DNA of 64,000 nucleotides, taken from Diadema setosum (lineage: Eukaryota > Echinodermata > Echinoidea > Diadematoida > Diadematidae). Shown in pieces: positions 11,311-21,856 of the stretch. Below the pieces are notes generated by a model that saw only the letters and a list, made by a program, of their open reading frames with translations, did no database searches and was not told where the DNA came from. Location: positions 31,895,170 through 31,959,169 of the forward strand of contig CM067064.1 in assembly GCA_033980235.1 (NCBI GenBank). Direction: 5' to 3'. How positions within the stretch are numbered: position 1 is the stretch's first letter; each line of letters opens with the position of its first letter. Position numbers and translations under genes: made by a program.

Positions 11311-11620
11311 TCCTGAAACAGTTGTGTAGTACAATTTTGTTTTCTCACTCAAAGTGTAATTTCGTCATTGTGGATATCATTGATTTATCCGCTGCTTACT
11401 ATATGATCACGTATCTACAAATCATCGTAAATTCCGAAGAGAAATGTGTTGGCTCGCAAGCACTGATGCAGCTTACACTCAAATTTGTTTGAGTTTTAAG
11501 CCCCTATCATTTACACAATGACTACATGTATTTACATTATGCTTTCCTCTTCATGCGAGCTAAAGATAAAATGCACCAAACTCAACTCTGTCAAATTGGT
11601 ACAGTTAAACTATAATTTGC
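11311..11620. other. No gene; contains a short repeat shared with 27424-27480
   Basis: Around 11410-11485 the phrases TCTACAAATCATCG and AAGCACTGATGCAGCTTACA recur in the same order near 27424-27478. They mark an interspersed repeat of unknown class. Confidence 0.4.
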
Positions 11621-11841
11621 CCGTATCAGGGCAATTACCCCCAGCTAAATACTCGTTGGTGATAACGTTAGAGTAAATATTAGGGTTAGGGTTAGGTTTA
11701 TGGGGTTTAGAGTTTGGGTTATAGGCTTAGGAATAGGTTCAGGATTGATTCGGATTAGGATTAGGATTAGGATTAGGGTTAGGGTAAGGGGAAGCGTCCG
11801 GGGTAATTGCCCAGGGAGTAATTACCCAAGACCCCTCTCAC
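11621..11841 (+). repeat. Left arm with telomere-like TTAGGG units
   Basis: The arm contains TTAGGGTTAGGGTTAGG and a later run of TTAGGATTAGGATTAGG leading into TTAGGGTTAGGG. It matches the reverse complement of 12884-13071, so the telomere-like tract belongs to the transposon arm and is not a true telomere. Confidence 0.8.
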
Positions 11842-12012
11842 AATCAAGATTTTTTTTTTTCTCTCTGGCTATCAATGAAATATCAACTCTTGAATAGACA
11901 TCTTGACAAGCTCCTGGTTTGGAAACTTCCGGGGGGAAAAGGCATATATACATGTACAATGATAATACAGAAGCCAATAAATCAAATCAAATCAAATCAA
12001 ATCAATCAAAAT

Positions 12013-12250
12013 TTCCACAGTGCTCGAAGTCCTGGTCAAGGCAGATGAGGAGCGTGCGGGTGGTTCCTATGGGAAGCCCATCTGTCCAAGCATTGACCGC
12101 AGCTGTGAGATCGTCTGACGGATGTCCCAGTACCAAAGGCAAACATCCCCTTAAACTAAAACAGCGGAAATATAGAGCTCTTTAGTCACTGGTGACAGAC
12201 TATACTGGTTGTCACAAATCTCTGACATATACAGCCAGTGCAGTGGTTTG
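12013..12250 (-). pseudogene. INTS15: Captured fragment of INTS15 (exon 2 plus end of intron 1)
   Basis: On the minus strand this follows 30085-30320. It includes the intron end (GAGATTTGTGACA, CAGTGACTAA, TATATTTCCGCTG), the acceptor AG, and the exon start GGGATGTTTGCCT, then TCAATGCTTGGACAGATGGG and CGCACGCTCCTCATCTG. Because intron sequence is included, the copy was made from DNA, not from spliced mRNA. It is broken: relative to the gene it has two extra bases after the ATGGGCTTCCCA stretch, which shifts the frame and gives an immediate TAG, and it carries several substitutions (for example W to C in the LIWLDQ motif). It stops near AATTTCCACAG, before the end of exon 2. The fragment cannot encode protein but could produce antisense RNA to INTS15 if transcribed rightward. 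Confidence 0.88.
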
Positions 12251-12316
12251 ATTATGGCAGGGCCCTCTGGTAGAGCAGTGGCAACACTGACCAGTCTACC
12301 CTGCATAAAAAGACGT

Positions 12317-12396
12317 TGTTATTATTATTATCATTACTACTATTATTGTATTCATACTTATTATTGTTATCATTATTATTACTATCATTATTATTA

Positions 12397-12447
<51 letters not shown>

Positions 12448-12532
12448 AATTACTACTATTATTTTTATTATTATCTTTATTATTATTATCATCATCATTA
12501 TCATTATTATTATTTCAAGCATTTCTGTATAC
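12317..12532. repeat. ATT/ATC trinucleotide microsatellite
   Basis: A long ATTATTATT tract with interspersed ATC and ACT units. Long frames of Ile, Tyr or Leu here are artefacts. Confidence 0.95.
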
Positions 12533-12883
12533 TTACAATAATTTGTAAACTTATCCTTTATTGTGTATTATGATGAAATCTATGTATTCAATCTCTGTAA
12601 AATATTTATATGTTTCTGTTGGAAATGGAAAAATGAATGGATCATCTGAAATTAGAAATATTCCTCGCCGTATCTGAATGCTTGGAATGGCGGCATCGCG
12701 CAATACGCCTCCGTCTGACGCTTAATTGGATGACCATTTTGGATAACAACATATTTTTTATTAACATATAGGGAATCGACTGATCGTAAATAAATTTGAA
12801 CTTCAAACCTGCCGCGCAACGGCCAAAGCTCACCAAATGGAATGATCGCGATATCAATAAGACTGGCGAACTTAAGAAATTAA

Positions 12884-13071
12884 CTGTGAAACGGGTCTAG
12901 GGCAATTACCCCCTGGGCAATAACCCCGGACCCTTCCCCTGGCCCTAACCCTAATCCTAATCCTGAACCTGATCCTAACCCTAATATTTGCTCTAACCTT
13001 GCCACTAACCAGTATTTAGCTGGGGGTATAGTTGCCGGGGGGGGGGGGGGGGGGTAATTGCCCGGATACGG
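12884..13071 (-). repeat. Right arm with telomere-like units and a poly-G run
   Basis: This is the reverse complement of the left arm at 11621-11841, with CCCTAATCCTAATCC and a G run at about 13037-13054. It closes the element with CCCGGATACGG. Confidence 0.8.
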
Positions 13072-13113
13072 TGAAAAACTTATATCTAATCACTGCCACG
13101 TCATCAAAATGGT

Positions 13114-13362
13114 TACAGCTCGTTATTCCGAAGGTTCGTTATTCCGAAGGCTCTTTAGTCCAAAGATTCGTTATTCCGAAGGTTCATTATTCCGAATTTC
13201 ATTTTCGAATTAACGAATCTCCGGAATGACGAAACTTCGGAATAACGCTACAAATTCGGATTAACGAACCCTTTTTCATTTTCGAGTTAACGAACCTCTA
13301 TGTATGGGGAATCGGAATAACGAACCTTCGGTCTAGCGAACCTTCGGAATAGCGAACAGCAC
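13114..13362. mobile_element. Palindromic MITE built of TTATTCCGAAGGTTCG modules
   Basis: The left part repeats CGTTATTCCGAAGGTTCG in direct order and the right part carries the complement CGGAATAACGAACCTTCGG. This gives nested inverted repeats over about 250 bp. It abuts the right end of the Pack-type element. There is no coding capacity. Confidence 0.7.
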
Positions 13363-14094
13363 CCCATCAAAATCAAGGTTGTCTGTTGTTGTTGTTGTTG
13401 TTTTGGTTTTAATGGTGTGTATCACTCAAGATTGAGTATTTTTGGCCAACCAAGGCACGGCTTATATAGTGGTAGGCTCCTACAAGATGATACAAAAAAA
13501 AAAATCCACTTTTGATCCGTAATAGGTCAGAAACTGTATATCAGATAGCATTTACACTGATATGAGCAATACCTGAAAAGTGCACGATTTTGTTGGAGGT
13601 GATCTAACAATGAAGGCATTAATCAGTTTCATTAAATTCAAGATTTATCTTTAAGTTAGGGTTCAGATTTTGCTCCATTTTCAACTCTCTGTACAAAACT
13701 TTGACATTCCACAAGGACCAGTAGGTGTGTATGGGAGTGTGTGGTTAACACTCAGACAATAGTCCTGATTATGAACAATGGCCAGAATTTGAATGCTCTA
13801 TTACATATTCATGGGAAATTCCACTTTCACTGTCTTTATTCATCCAGAGATGTATGTGTATGCAGGAACATGAAAACATGTGCTTATTATTTTCATGTGC
13901 GTACATTTTACCCTTTACATGGATTCAGACTATCATTTCCAAGGGTATTCAATCATGAATTATTAGTAAAGCATTCATGTGCCTTGGAGCAAGAGACAAG
14001 AAGCCTGATCAGCAGAGGTATAAAAAAATGGTATTCGTGGTATTTATGTCTATTAATTGTTTAGGGTCATTGTAAGCACACACCCACATACAAG
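13363..14094. other. No gene seen
   Basis: GTT microsatellite near 13385-13402; otherwise low-complexity AT-rich sequence with a 107-codon frame (13741-14064) that lacks any recognisable motif. Confidence 0.4.
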
Positions 14095-14710
14095 CCATGT
14101 TCAGACGTATTTCTAGTCGGAGTAAAATTTTATGGCGCAGCAATTAAAATTCAAATATATAGTTATCTTACCACGACCCTGTGTCCACACGACGGTTGTA
14201 GGAAGAAACTCCGACCAATTTACCACGGCCTTCGCCGGGATCACCTTGGAGGGTCGGTGTAATTTCTGGAAGTGGTAGCGCCGCGCACGTCGACCATACG
14301 ATTGTTTGTTTTGTTTGTTTTTGTTTTTTTATTTGTTTTTTTCGTTAGCTTCTTCGTCCCAATCGACTAGGTCAGAATTGCACTACACGCGTACGTGTAC
14401 TCGCAAAATGTCAACATTGCGATTTGCTCCCGGAAGTTTTACCTAGGTTGTAAATGTAAGGTAATGTAAGTTCAGAGATACTCCGAGGGCTTGTCCGCAC
14501 GGGCAATTTACCCCGACCGGCCATTCGTGGTAGCGAGATACTCCTGAGAAAACTTAGGAGTATCTTGGTCGGAGGAAGGGGTCGTGGCTCCGACCGGAGG
14601 AACTTACCACGACATTGTTCAGACGGGCACTACTCCGACCTTTCCTCCGAAGTTACTCCGACCCTTCCTCCGAAGTTATTCCGACCAAAACTGCCCTCGT
14701 CTGAACACAG
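14095..14710. mobile_element. MITE with TGTTCAGACG ends
   Basis: The left end reads CCATGTTCAGACG and the right end CGTCTGAACACAG. Inside, GTCGGAGTAA / TTACTCCGACC modules are repeated in both orientations (for example CTCCGAAGTTACTCCGACC near 14645-14665), so nested stem structures are likely. No open frame. Confidence 0.7.
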
Positions 14711-15023
14711 CTATTGAGGGTTCCAATTTGACCAAAATTTTGGATGTAACTTTAAAATCAATCATGGATTTAATGAAACTGATTCAGACTTTCATATTCA
14801 AATCACCTCCACATAAATTGCACTCAGCTAGTCCCTATGTATATCAATGACAGTGTTATCTGATACAATAATTTTCGAACTATTAAGGATCAAAAGTGGG
14901 AAATGTTTTTTGTAACACCAAGTATTCGTGTTTGTTGGAGATGAAATAACTTGGACATGAAGTTGAAAGTACTAATGGCAAAAAACATACAAACAAAGAA
15001 ACAATGAAAACGAAAACAACCCC

Positions 15024-15065
<42 letters not shown>

Positions 15066-16026
15066 ACAATAAAATGAATGTCAGACTTATCATTCAACAC
15101 GTGATATCCCAGTCTACTCATGACAGCATACTAATCCAAAGAATTAACCTTATTATTTTTAACGGGGGTTGGTGTATATAAAGCACATTGAATATGTCAA
15201 CTCTAAAATGATAGTGAAATTTATTGTTCTTTTGGATGCAAAAATGATTTATCTCGAGCAACACATTATACAGACTGCTCAAGACAAAAGGCCGATTTGA
15301 AGGTATAGAACATTATCTTAAATGGCTGAAATGCACGCGCGGACTTAGGTTGATGTATTATAAATTTCCTCTTCTATACGGTGTCTACATCGTCATAATA
15401 ATAGTTTGTTGTGTACACAGAAGTATAATATCGAGATTATTCACTATAATTTTGTTATTTTTATTATCTAGACGGACTATATTTCCATTCCAAAATGAAT
15501 CACAAGCAGTAATGTCATACATTGACATGATTGAGAGTTGAATTAAACGGCAGAAGCTCTGAGGCAGGACCATGATTTGTTTTGTATCCAAATACCACTA
15601 GAAAGGAAGCAGGCCCCCCCCCCCCTTTTTTTTTAGCAGATAACAAACTAAGCGATAAGAGGGAGTTATTGGAATAATCTGAGATCAGTAAATGACACGG
15701 TTGGACGATGCCAAACAAACAAGGAAACGAGCAACATCAAAAAAAAAAAAAAAAAAAAAATGCCGTGACATTGGTCTCCACTCATGTATGAAAGTATTCG
15801 ATATTGATGCTGGGAGTTGACAATAAAAAAAGCAACAACAACAATAACCACTTAACAGACAAACAAACACAAGCAAACAAACCAGAACCACGTGTAATGA
15901 CAAAATACCGTGATGTTTTGTGATAAGACATCATAGGGGATCACAAACAATATCTTAGCTGGTAGATGAAATCCGTGATAACACAACAACAACAATAACT
16001 CACACCTACCCACCCACACACGCACA

Positions 16027-16078
<52 letters not shown>

Positions 16079-16240
16079 GAATAATAATTGTGGGGCACCA
16101 TCTACTGTTTTATTCTATAGACCAAGCTGGAGAATTATCGAGAGTTACCATTGATTTACACTAAGGATGTGTTTTTCAAGTTAGCAAGAAATGTATTGTG
16201 ATATAATTATTTCCACTTATTGAGTTGTATCACCCATGTT
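14711..16240. other. No gene; microsatellite-bearing sequence
   Basis: Holds CA tracts at 15027-15067 and 16012-16077, a C run plus T run near 15617-15634, and a poly(A) run near 15739-15760. No gene, element end or RNA gene could be supported. Confidence 0.5.
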
Positions 16241-16482
16241 TTCAGTATTCCTTGACCGAAACTACATATAAATATAATATTATTACATATACAATGCATA
16301 CTAATCAGCTGAATATGCTAATTAACTAATAGAGATAGGCCCTAATCGCCCAAGCTTGCCATAAGGGAACAATCAATGAAATTATTTCAGTAGGCCTACC
16401 CATCTAGAACACGAATCAACAACAACAACGACGACGACGACAACAACAACAACAACAACAATAACAACAAAACCTTCTCCTA

Positions 16483-16564
16483 AATCCGTTCCATACGGGA
16501 ACCTTGTGGGCTGTGTATTAAGTCAATGGGGCGGATTTCAGAATTCGGTATGGAATGGGTTAAC
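16483..16564. mobile_element. Small palindromic element, about 82 bp
   Basis: AAATCCGTTCCATACGG at the left pairs with CGGTATGGAATGGGTT at the right, with about 45 bp between. A short MITE is likely. Confidence 0.45.
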
Positions 16565-16746
16565 AGCTTTTTCACGTTTTGAACATACTAGTAGATGGCA
16601 TCATTTACTAGACTATTGTACATACTAGTATGCAAATCAGCTCATTTTGCTAATTATCATAATTATCTGAGTTACTTGCGTCATTGCAAAATGGAAAGTC
16701 GTTATGATTGATTCCTCTTCATAGAACCCCCTCGAAAAGTTGTATG

Positions 16747-17309
16747 AAAGGACAAGTTCACCTTCATTAACATAAGGATTGAGAGAATGTAACAATATTA
16801 GTAGAACACATCAGTGAAAGTTTGAGGAAAATCGGACAATCCGTTCAAAAGTTATGAATTTTTGAAGTTTTTGTGCAGTCACCGCTGGATGAGAAGACTA
16901 CTGCAGTGTATGATGTCATATGAGTACAACGATATAAGGAAAATATAAAGAGAATTTCACAAAATTTCATCTTTTGAAAAAAGTACACATTCCCTTGACT
17001 CGTTACTGACATATGTTATGGGTAATATTATTCCCATTGCCTTTAGAAAGAGGCAAGTCAAGTACTCTTTTATTATGCGAAAAAAGTGAAAATATGTTGA
17101 ATTTTCTTTACATTTTCTTTATACTGTCGTACTCATATGACATCACGAGCCTTAGTAGTCTCCTCATTCAGCGGTTCCAACATAAAAATTTTTAAAATTC
17201 ACAACTTTTGCATCGATTGTCCAATTTTCCTCAAACTTTCACTGATGTGTTCTACTAATATTGCTGCATTCTCTCAATCCTTATGTTTATGAAGGTGAAC
17301 TTGTCCTTT
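16747..17309. mobile_element. Palindromic MITE, AAAGGACAAG family, copy 1
   Basis: The ends AAAGGACAAGTTCACCTTCA and TGAAGGTGAACTTGTCCTTT are perfect inverted repeats. The arms stay complementary for over 200 bp (AATATTAGTAGAACACATCAGTGAAAG against its complement). Related copies are at 21362-21856 and 45668-46187. Confidence 0.85.
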
Positions 17310-17400
17310 AAAAATATTTTCTGTCTTTATGGATTACGATTAGTGAATTTATTACATAAGTTACATATCATGCTAATTACACGATTATGCTAATATATTA

Positions 17401-17689
17401 GCCAAATTAAAAACAAACAAACAAACAAACGCCACAGTGGGAACCAAGTCATGGCCGGCAACACGTTTTCGTTGCGTGTGTGTGGGGGGGGGGGGGGCAC
17501 TTCAGTAGCTAAGAAGCAAAAAAAAACAACAAAGAAACAAAGAAAAAATATTTCTCCTTCCACTTCCGGGTTTCTTCTGTAAGTTTCTTCTCCTTAAATA
17601 CTCAATTTAGAACACGTCGTTTATAGCAACTGAAAACAAAAATTAAAGTACCGTACCCGACTAAATCGACGACGAGCTTTCAGGGCCAG
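17401..17689. other. Low-complexity sequence upstream of a promoter-like region
   Basis: Contains AAAC repeats and a G run (17484-17497); composition becomes more balanced toward 17650, where the stranded INTS15 5' region begins. Confidence 0.4.
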
Positions 17690-17736
17690 GGCCGAGGGCG
17701 CCATCTTCAGCTAGTTCATCTCGTTTGATCGGAAAC
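17660..17736 (+). promoter_or_regulatory. INTS15: Stranded INTS15 core promoter / 5' leader (candidate)
   Basis: A GC-rich stretch, GGGCCAGGGCCGAGG, is followed by GCGCCATCTT at 17698-17707, a good match to the YY1 motif often found at TATA-less housekeeping promoters just downstream of the start site. An ATG in good context follows 30 bases later. Sequence continuity with the true gene is broken by the 8-kb foldback element starting at 17757. Function is inferred, not shown. Confidence 0.5.
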
Positions 17737-17756
17737 ATGGCAGCTTACATGGAGGA
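17737..17756 (+). pseudogene. INTS15: 5' remnant of INTS15 coding exon 1
   Basis: ATGGCAGCTTACATGGAGGA encodes MAAYMEE up to the left end of the foldback element. The last eight bases, ATGGAGGA, are repeated at 25813-25820 directly after the element, where they continue into the intact remainder of exon 1. The first ATG has A at -3 and G at +4. Reading on into the element gives a frame that stops at 17803-17805, so on an uninterrupted transcript this would now be a 22-codon upstream ORF. The alternative, that this is an unrelated sequence matching by chance, is unlikely because the repeat sits exactly at both element ends. Confidence 0.75.
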
Positions 17757-18341
17757 ACTGCCCGTTAGCGATCGACGGAGTGCCATCCTCTCATTGGTCC
17801 GTTAGGGACGTGCGGAAGCACGAAAACAGTGCGATCCCGTACGTAGAATCCCCGGCGAATTACCAATAATTGCAACCGTACAATTTTAAAGGATCTAAAA
17901 CAGAATTCTAAGCAAATCAAACCTGGTTTTGGATCAGATACCAAGTACAAATATATCAATACAGCACTTAAAGTAGCGGTCCGAATGATATTATACCACA
18001 AGTTCACTGCCTCTAGCTCACGTTACTGTTGGATCGGCATATACGGCAAGTACGTGTGCTGCATAAACGAACGTACGTACGTACGTGCGAGCGGATCTAC
18101 TCATTAGACTTGACACAACAGTCGTTTCATTAGTGTACCGAAATAGAGAGTTTCGTTATGCTCCCAGTCTCTCACTCTCGGAGCCGACAGAGACATCTAG
18201 CAATCACATTAGGTCTATATGTCAGACGAACTGTATGAATAAAATCAATCAAACAAACTTCAAAGTAAGGCAAATAGACTTTGAGAGATATTGTAAGAAT
18301 TATGTGATTATAGGTCAACAGTCATGCCGGTCATCAGGGCC
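17757..18341 (+). repeat. Foldback outer domain, left arm
   Basis: Unique sequence matching the reverse complement of 25206-25812. It contains a CCTCTCATTGGTCCG block (inverted CCAAT) and ACGTACGTACGTAC near 18071-18085. The short frames in it are mirrored in the right arm with one change each and are not thought to be genes. Confidence 0.9.
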
Positions 18342-20350
18342 TACTGGATATCATATATGGCAACATGCCAGTCAGTCCTACTGAATATCAATATGGCAAC
18401 ATGCACCAGTTATCACCCCTACTGAATATCATATTGCAACGTGACGGTCAGTCTGACTGATACCATATGGAAACATGCCGGTCAGTCCTACTGAATATAT
18501 CATATATGCAACATGCCGGTCAGTCCTACTGAATATATCATATATGGCAACATGCCGGTCAGTCCTACTGAATATATCATATATGGCAACATGCCGGTCA
18601 CTCCTACTGAATATATCATGTATGGCAACATGCTGGTCAGTTCTACTGAATATATCATGTATGGCAACATGCCGGTCAGTCCTACTGAAGATATCATATG
18701 GCAACATGCCGGTCAGTCCTACTGAATATATAATTATGGCAACTTCTGGTCAGTTCTATATGGCAAAATGCCGGTCAGTCCTACTGAATATCATATGGCA
18801 ACATGCCGGTCAGTCCTACTGAATATATCATATGGCAACATGCCGGTCACTCCTACTGAATATGGCAACATGTCGGTCACTCCTACTGCATATCATATGG
18901 CAACATGCCGGTCACTCCTACTGAATATATCATGTATGGCAACATGCCGGTCAGTCTTACTGAATATACCATGTATGCATGGCAACATGCCGGTCAGTCC
19001 TACTGAATATATCATATATGGCAACATGCCGGTCAGTCCTACTGAATATATCATATATGGCAACATGCCGGTCAGTTCTATATGGTAACATGCCGGTCAG
19101 TCCTATACTGAATATATCATTATGGCAACATGCCGGTCACTCCTACTGAATATATCATGTATGGCAATATGCTGGTCAGTTCTACTGAATATATCATGTA
19201 TGGCAACATGCCGGTCACTCCTACTGAATATTTCATATATGGCAACATGCCGGTCAGTTCTATATGGTAACATGCCGGTCAGTCCTATACTGAATATATC
19301 ATTATGGCAACATGCCGGTCACTCCTACTGCATATCATATGGCAACATTCCGGTCACTCCTACTGGATATATCATGTATGGCAACATGCCGGTCAGTCTT
19401 ACTGAATATACCATGTATGCATGGCAACATGCCGGTCAGTCCTACTGAATATATCATATATGGCAACATGCCGGTCAGTTCTATATGGTAACATTTCCGG
19501 TCAGTCCTATACTGAATATATCATTATGGCAACATGCCGGTCACTCCTACTGAATATATCATGTATGGCAACATGCTGGTCAGTTCTACTGAATATATCA
19601 TGTATGGCAACATGCCGGTCACTCCTACTGAATATGGCAACATGTCGGTCACTCCTACTGCATATCATATGGCAACATGCCGGTCACTCCTACTGAATAT
19701 ATCATGTATGGCAACATGCCGGTCAGTCTTACTGAATATACCATGTATGCATGGCAACATGCCGGTCAGTCCTACTGAATATATCATATATGACAACATG
19801 CCGGTCAGTCCTACTGAATATATCATATATGGCAACATGCCGGTCAGTTCTATACGGTAACATGCCGGTCAGTCCTATACTGAATATATCATATGGCAAC
19901 ATGCCGGTCAGTCCTACTGAATATCATATGGCAACATGCCACTCAGTCCTACTGAATATCATATGGCAACATGATGCCGGTAAGTCTTACTGAATATACC
20001 ATGTATGGCAACATGCCGGTAAGTCTTACTGAATATATCATTTATGGCAACATGCTGGTCAGTTCTACTGAATATATCATGTATGGCAAAATGCCGGTCA
20101 CTCCTACTGAATATTTCATGTATGGCAACATGCCGGTCACTCCTACTGAATATCATATGGCAACATGCCGGTCAGTCCTACTAATATATGGCAACATGCC
20201 GGTCAGTCCTACTAATATATGGCAACATGCCGGTCACTCCTACTGAATATCATATGACAACATGCTGGTCAGTCCTACTGAATTTCATATTGCAATGTGC
20301 CGGTCAGTCCGACTGATATCACATGGCAACATGCTGGTCAGCCCTACTGA
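18342..20350 (+). repeat. 39-bp tandem array, left arm
   Basis: The unit is GGCAACATGCCGGTCAGTCC followed by TACTGAATATATCATATAT. Variants lack internal ATATATC pieces or carry CACTCC for CAGTCC or CTGGTCAGTTC. Blocks of variant units recur in the same order (for example CAGTTCTATATGGTAACATG near 19074, 19257 and 19477), showing higher-order amplification. The array is about 0.7 kb longer than in the right arm. Confidence 0.95.
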
Positions 20351-21361
20351 ACATATATGTATCTGAAATATCTGTATCTATTTATCTATTAAACCTACTG
20401 AATATATCACAGGCACACTCTTACGATAATACGATTGCATAATGACCTCATCATTGCCTGTTGCACCTTTAGATGCAATGAATGAACATTTTTCCTGCCC
20501 TTCATATTGCTGCTTCCACTGGATGAACGCTAGGTGAGGTAAAGAAACAACAGTAATAAATGTAATACATATGCATAATGTCACATAATGTACTTACACT
20601 GGCTAAACGCAATGGCTTTACCTTTTCTTACATTGTATATTACTGCATAATTATGGTATGTTCCACATAGTATTTCAATAGAAAACCACATTTGGAAAAG
20701 AAATCAGTGTGTTGACATTTTGCACTCACTAACAGTGCAAGTACTTGAAACGTGAACTTGCTTCCAACTGCCAGCCCAGATGACATCTATTCAACAAACG
20801 AAATGGAGAAACGAAATAGTAGTTGAGTTAATCCTATCAAACATACAATGTAGACAAGAAGACAACAAAAATCAAATCAATCTTCATTTGATAGATAACA
20901 TGGTAACTGAGTAACATAACAGATGAATGGATGAATGGATAAAGAACAAATTGATGTACAAATCGTAATGTGGCTATTAAAAACAGCTTTTAACTATCCA
21001 TAATGGATAAATCAAGCTACTTGCCAAATCTTACTTAAATCAATGATTTGTAGTACAATATACATCAGAGAAAAGCTTGACATTTCCTCGAAATCTTTGC
21101 TCGTTACATGTCCAGGGTAACAAAAATCTACAAAAGTTACATCGGTTTGAAACCAGAACGTTTTCTCAAAGCATGGCTGCCTTGCTACGTCAGAATAATG
21201 TGGAACACAGGAGGTATACACCATGGCACATAAAGAGTTAAAGGATTACTTAATCAGCATTACATCACTTATGGCTTTGCTCAGTATGGCTCAAAAAAAT
21301 TAAAACATATCTATTTACCTTCTCTGGATTCAAACGTGAGCTGAATCTCCTCCATGGATAA
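20351..21361. other. Foldback loop, left part; no gene
   Basis: Non-repetitive AT-rich sequence with no frame longer than about 70 codons and no transposase motif. Confidence 0.5.
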
Positions 21362-21856
21362 CTTTGGGCTACATGTCTATGGCAATAATGCTGGAGAATG
21401 CAGCAATATTAGTAGAACAGATCAGTGAAAGTTTGAGGAAAATCGGACAATCCGTTCGGAAGTTATGAATATTTTTAAGCATCTGAGCAGTCACTGCAGG
21501 ATGAAAAGACTGCTAAAGTGTATGATGTAGCCTGCATACAGCGATATATAATGAAAACAAAAAGAGAATTTCACAAAATTTAATTTTGAATAAAGTGATA
21601 TAAATTTTTATTTCTTTTTTTAAATTTGTTTAGACCATTTCAGTTCTTCATATATCGAAACACCTAAACATTTGGTGAACTGAACTATTCTAATCAGACT
21701 ACCATTCAAGAATTCACTTAGTTGTTGATGTTTGTAATTTTATTCATGGTTGATAAGATTGAACTGTTCAACTTTCCTCAAAATCACACCGACGTCTTCT
21801 ACTAATATTGCTGCATTCACTCGACCCACATGTCTATGAAGGTGAACTTGTCCTTA
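21362..21856. mobile_element. Palindromic MITE, AAAGGACAAG family, copy 2 (in loop)
   Basis: Shares GCAGCAATATTAGTAGAACA, GTTTGAGGAAAATCGGACAA and the right end TGAAGGTGAACTTGTCCTT with 16747-17309. The left terminus is decayed. Confidence 0.75.

Larger units (their letters stand above)
11621..13071. mobile_element. Inverted-repeat element enclosing a host exon copy (Pack-type)
   Basis: Two long inverted arms bound the element: 11621-11841 and 12884-13071. Both start CCGTATC-GGGCAATTACCCCC and continue with CAGCTAAATACT, AAATATTAGGGTTAGG, a run of TTAGGG/TTAGGA-like units, and a GGGGTAATTGCCCAGGG block. Between them are an (ATCAA)n retroposon-like tail (11979-12008), an antisense copy of INTS15 exon 2 with intron sequence (12013-12250), and an ATT microsatellite. 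No transposase frame is present. Capture of a gene fragment between terminal inverted repeats resembles Pack-MULEs of plants; the transposon superfamily here is unknown and no clear target duplication was seen. Confidence 0.7.
16241..17400 (-). repeat. Reverse copy of the ATTAGCATA-rich repeat, interrupted
   Basis: Reading the minus strand gives TTCGTGTTCTAGATGGGTA, TAATTAGCATA and GAGCTGATTTGCAT, as in the units at 10250-11310. A CAACAA/ACGACG microsatellite (about 16419-16470) and the palindromic MITE at 16747-17309 interrupt it. Confidence 0.55.

Noticed and set aside
11690..11790. TTAGGG repeats as a true telomere or fusion point
   Set aside because: The tract is short and degenerate and is present in mirror image in the other arm of the same element, so it belongs to the transposon.
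12180..12320. Possible tRNA-derived SINE before the ATT tract
   Set aside because: GGTAGAGCAGTGG resembles part of a tRNA-type promoter, but no convincing B box or cloverleaf was found, and much of the stretch is explained as INTS15 intron copy. No true tRNA, rRNA or snRNA gene was recognised anywhere in the window.
12209..12573. Open frames rich in Ile/Tyr/Leu
   Set aside because: They are translations of an ATT microsatellite; the same applies to 40413-40796.
18429..20246. Long repetitive open frames (MPVSPTEYIIYGN, MATCRSVLLNISY and antisense IFSRTDRHVAIHD types) in the left array, and their mirror at 23928-25142
   Set aside because: The repeat unit is about 39 bp, a multiple of three, so several frames stay open by chance on both strands. 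Indel variants break them repeatedly and there is no start or splice context.
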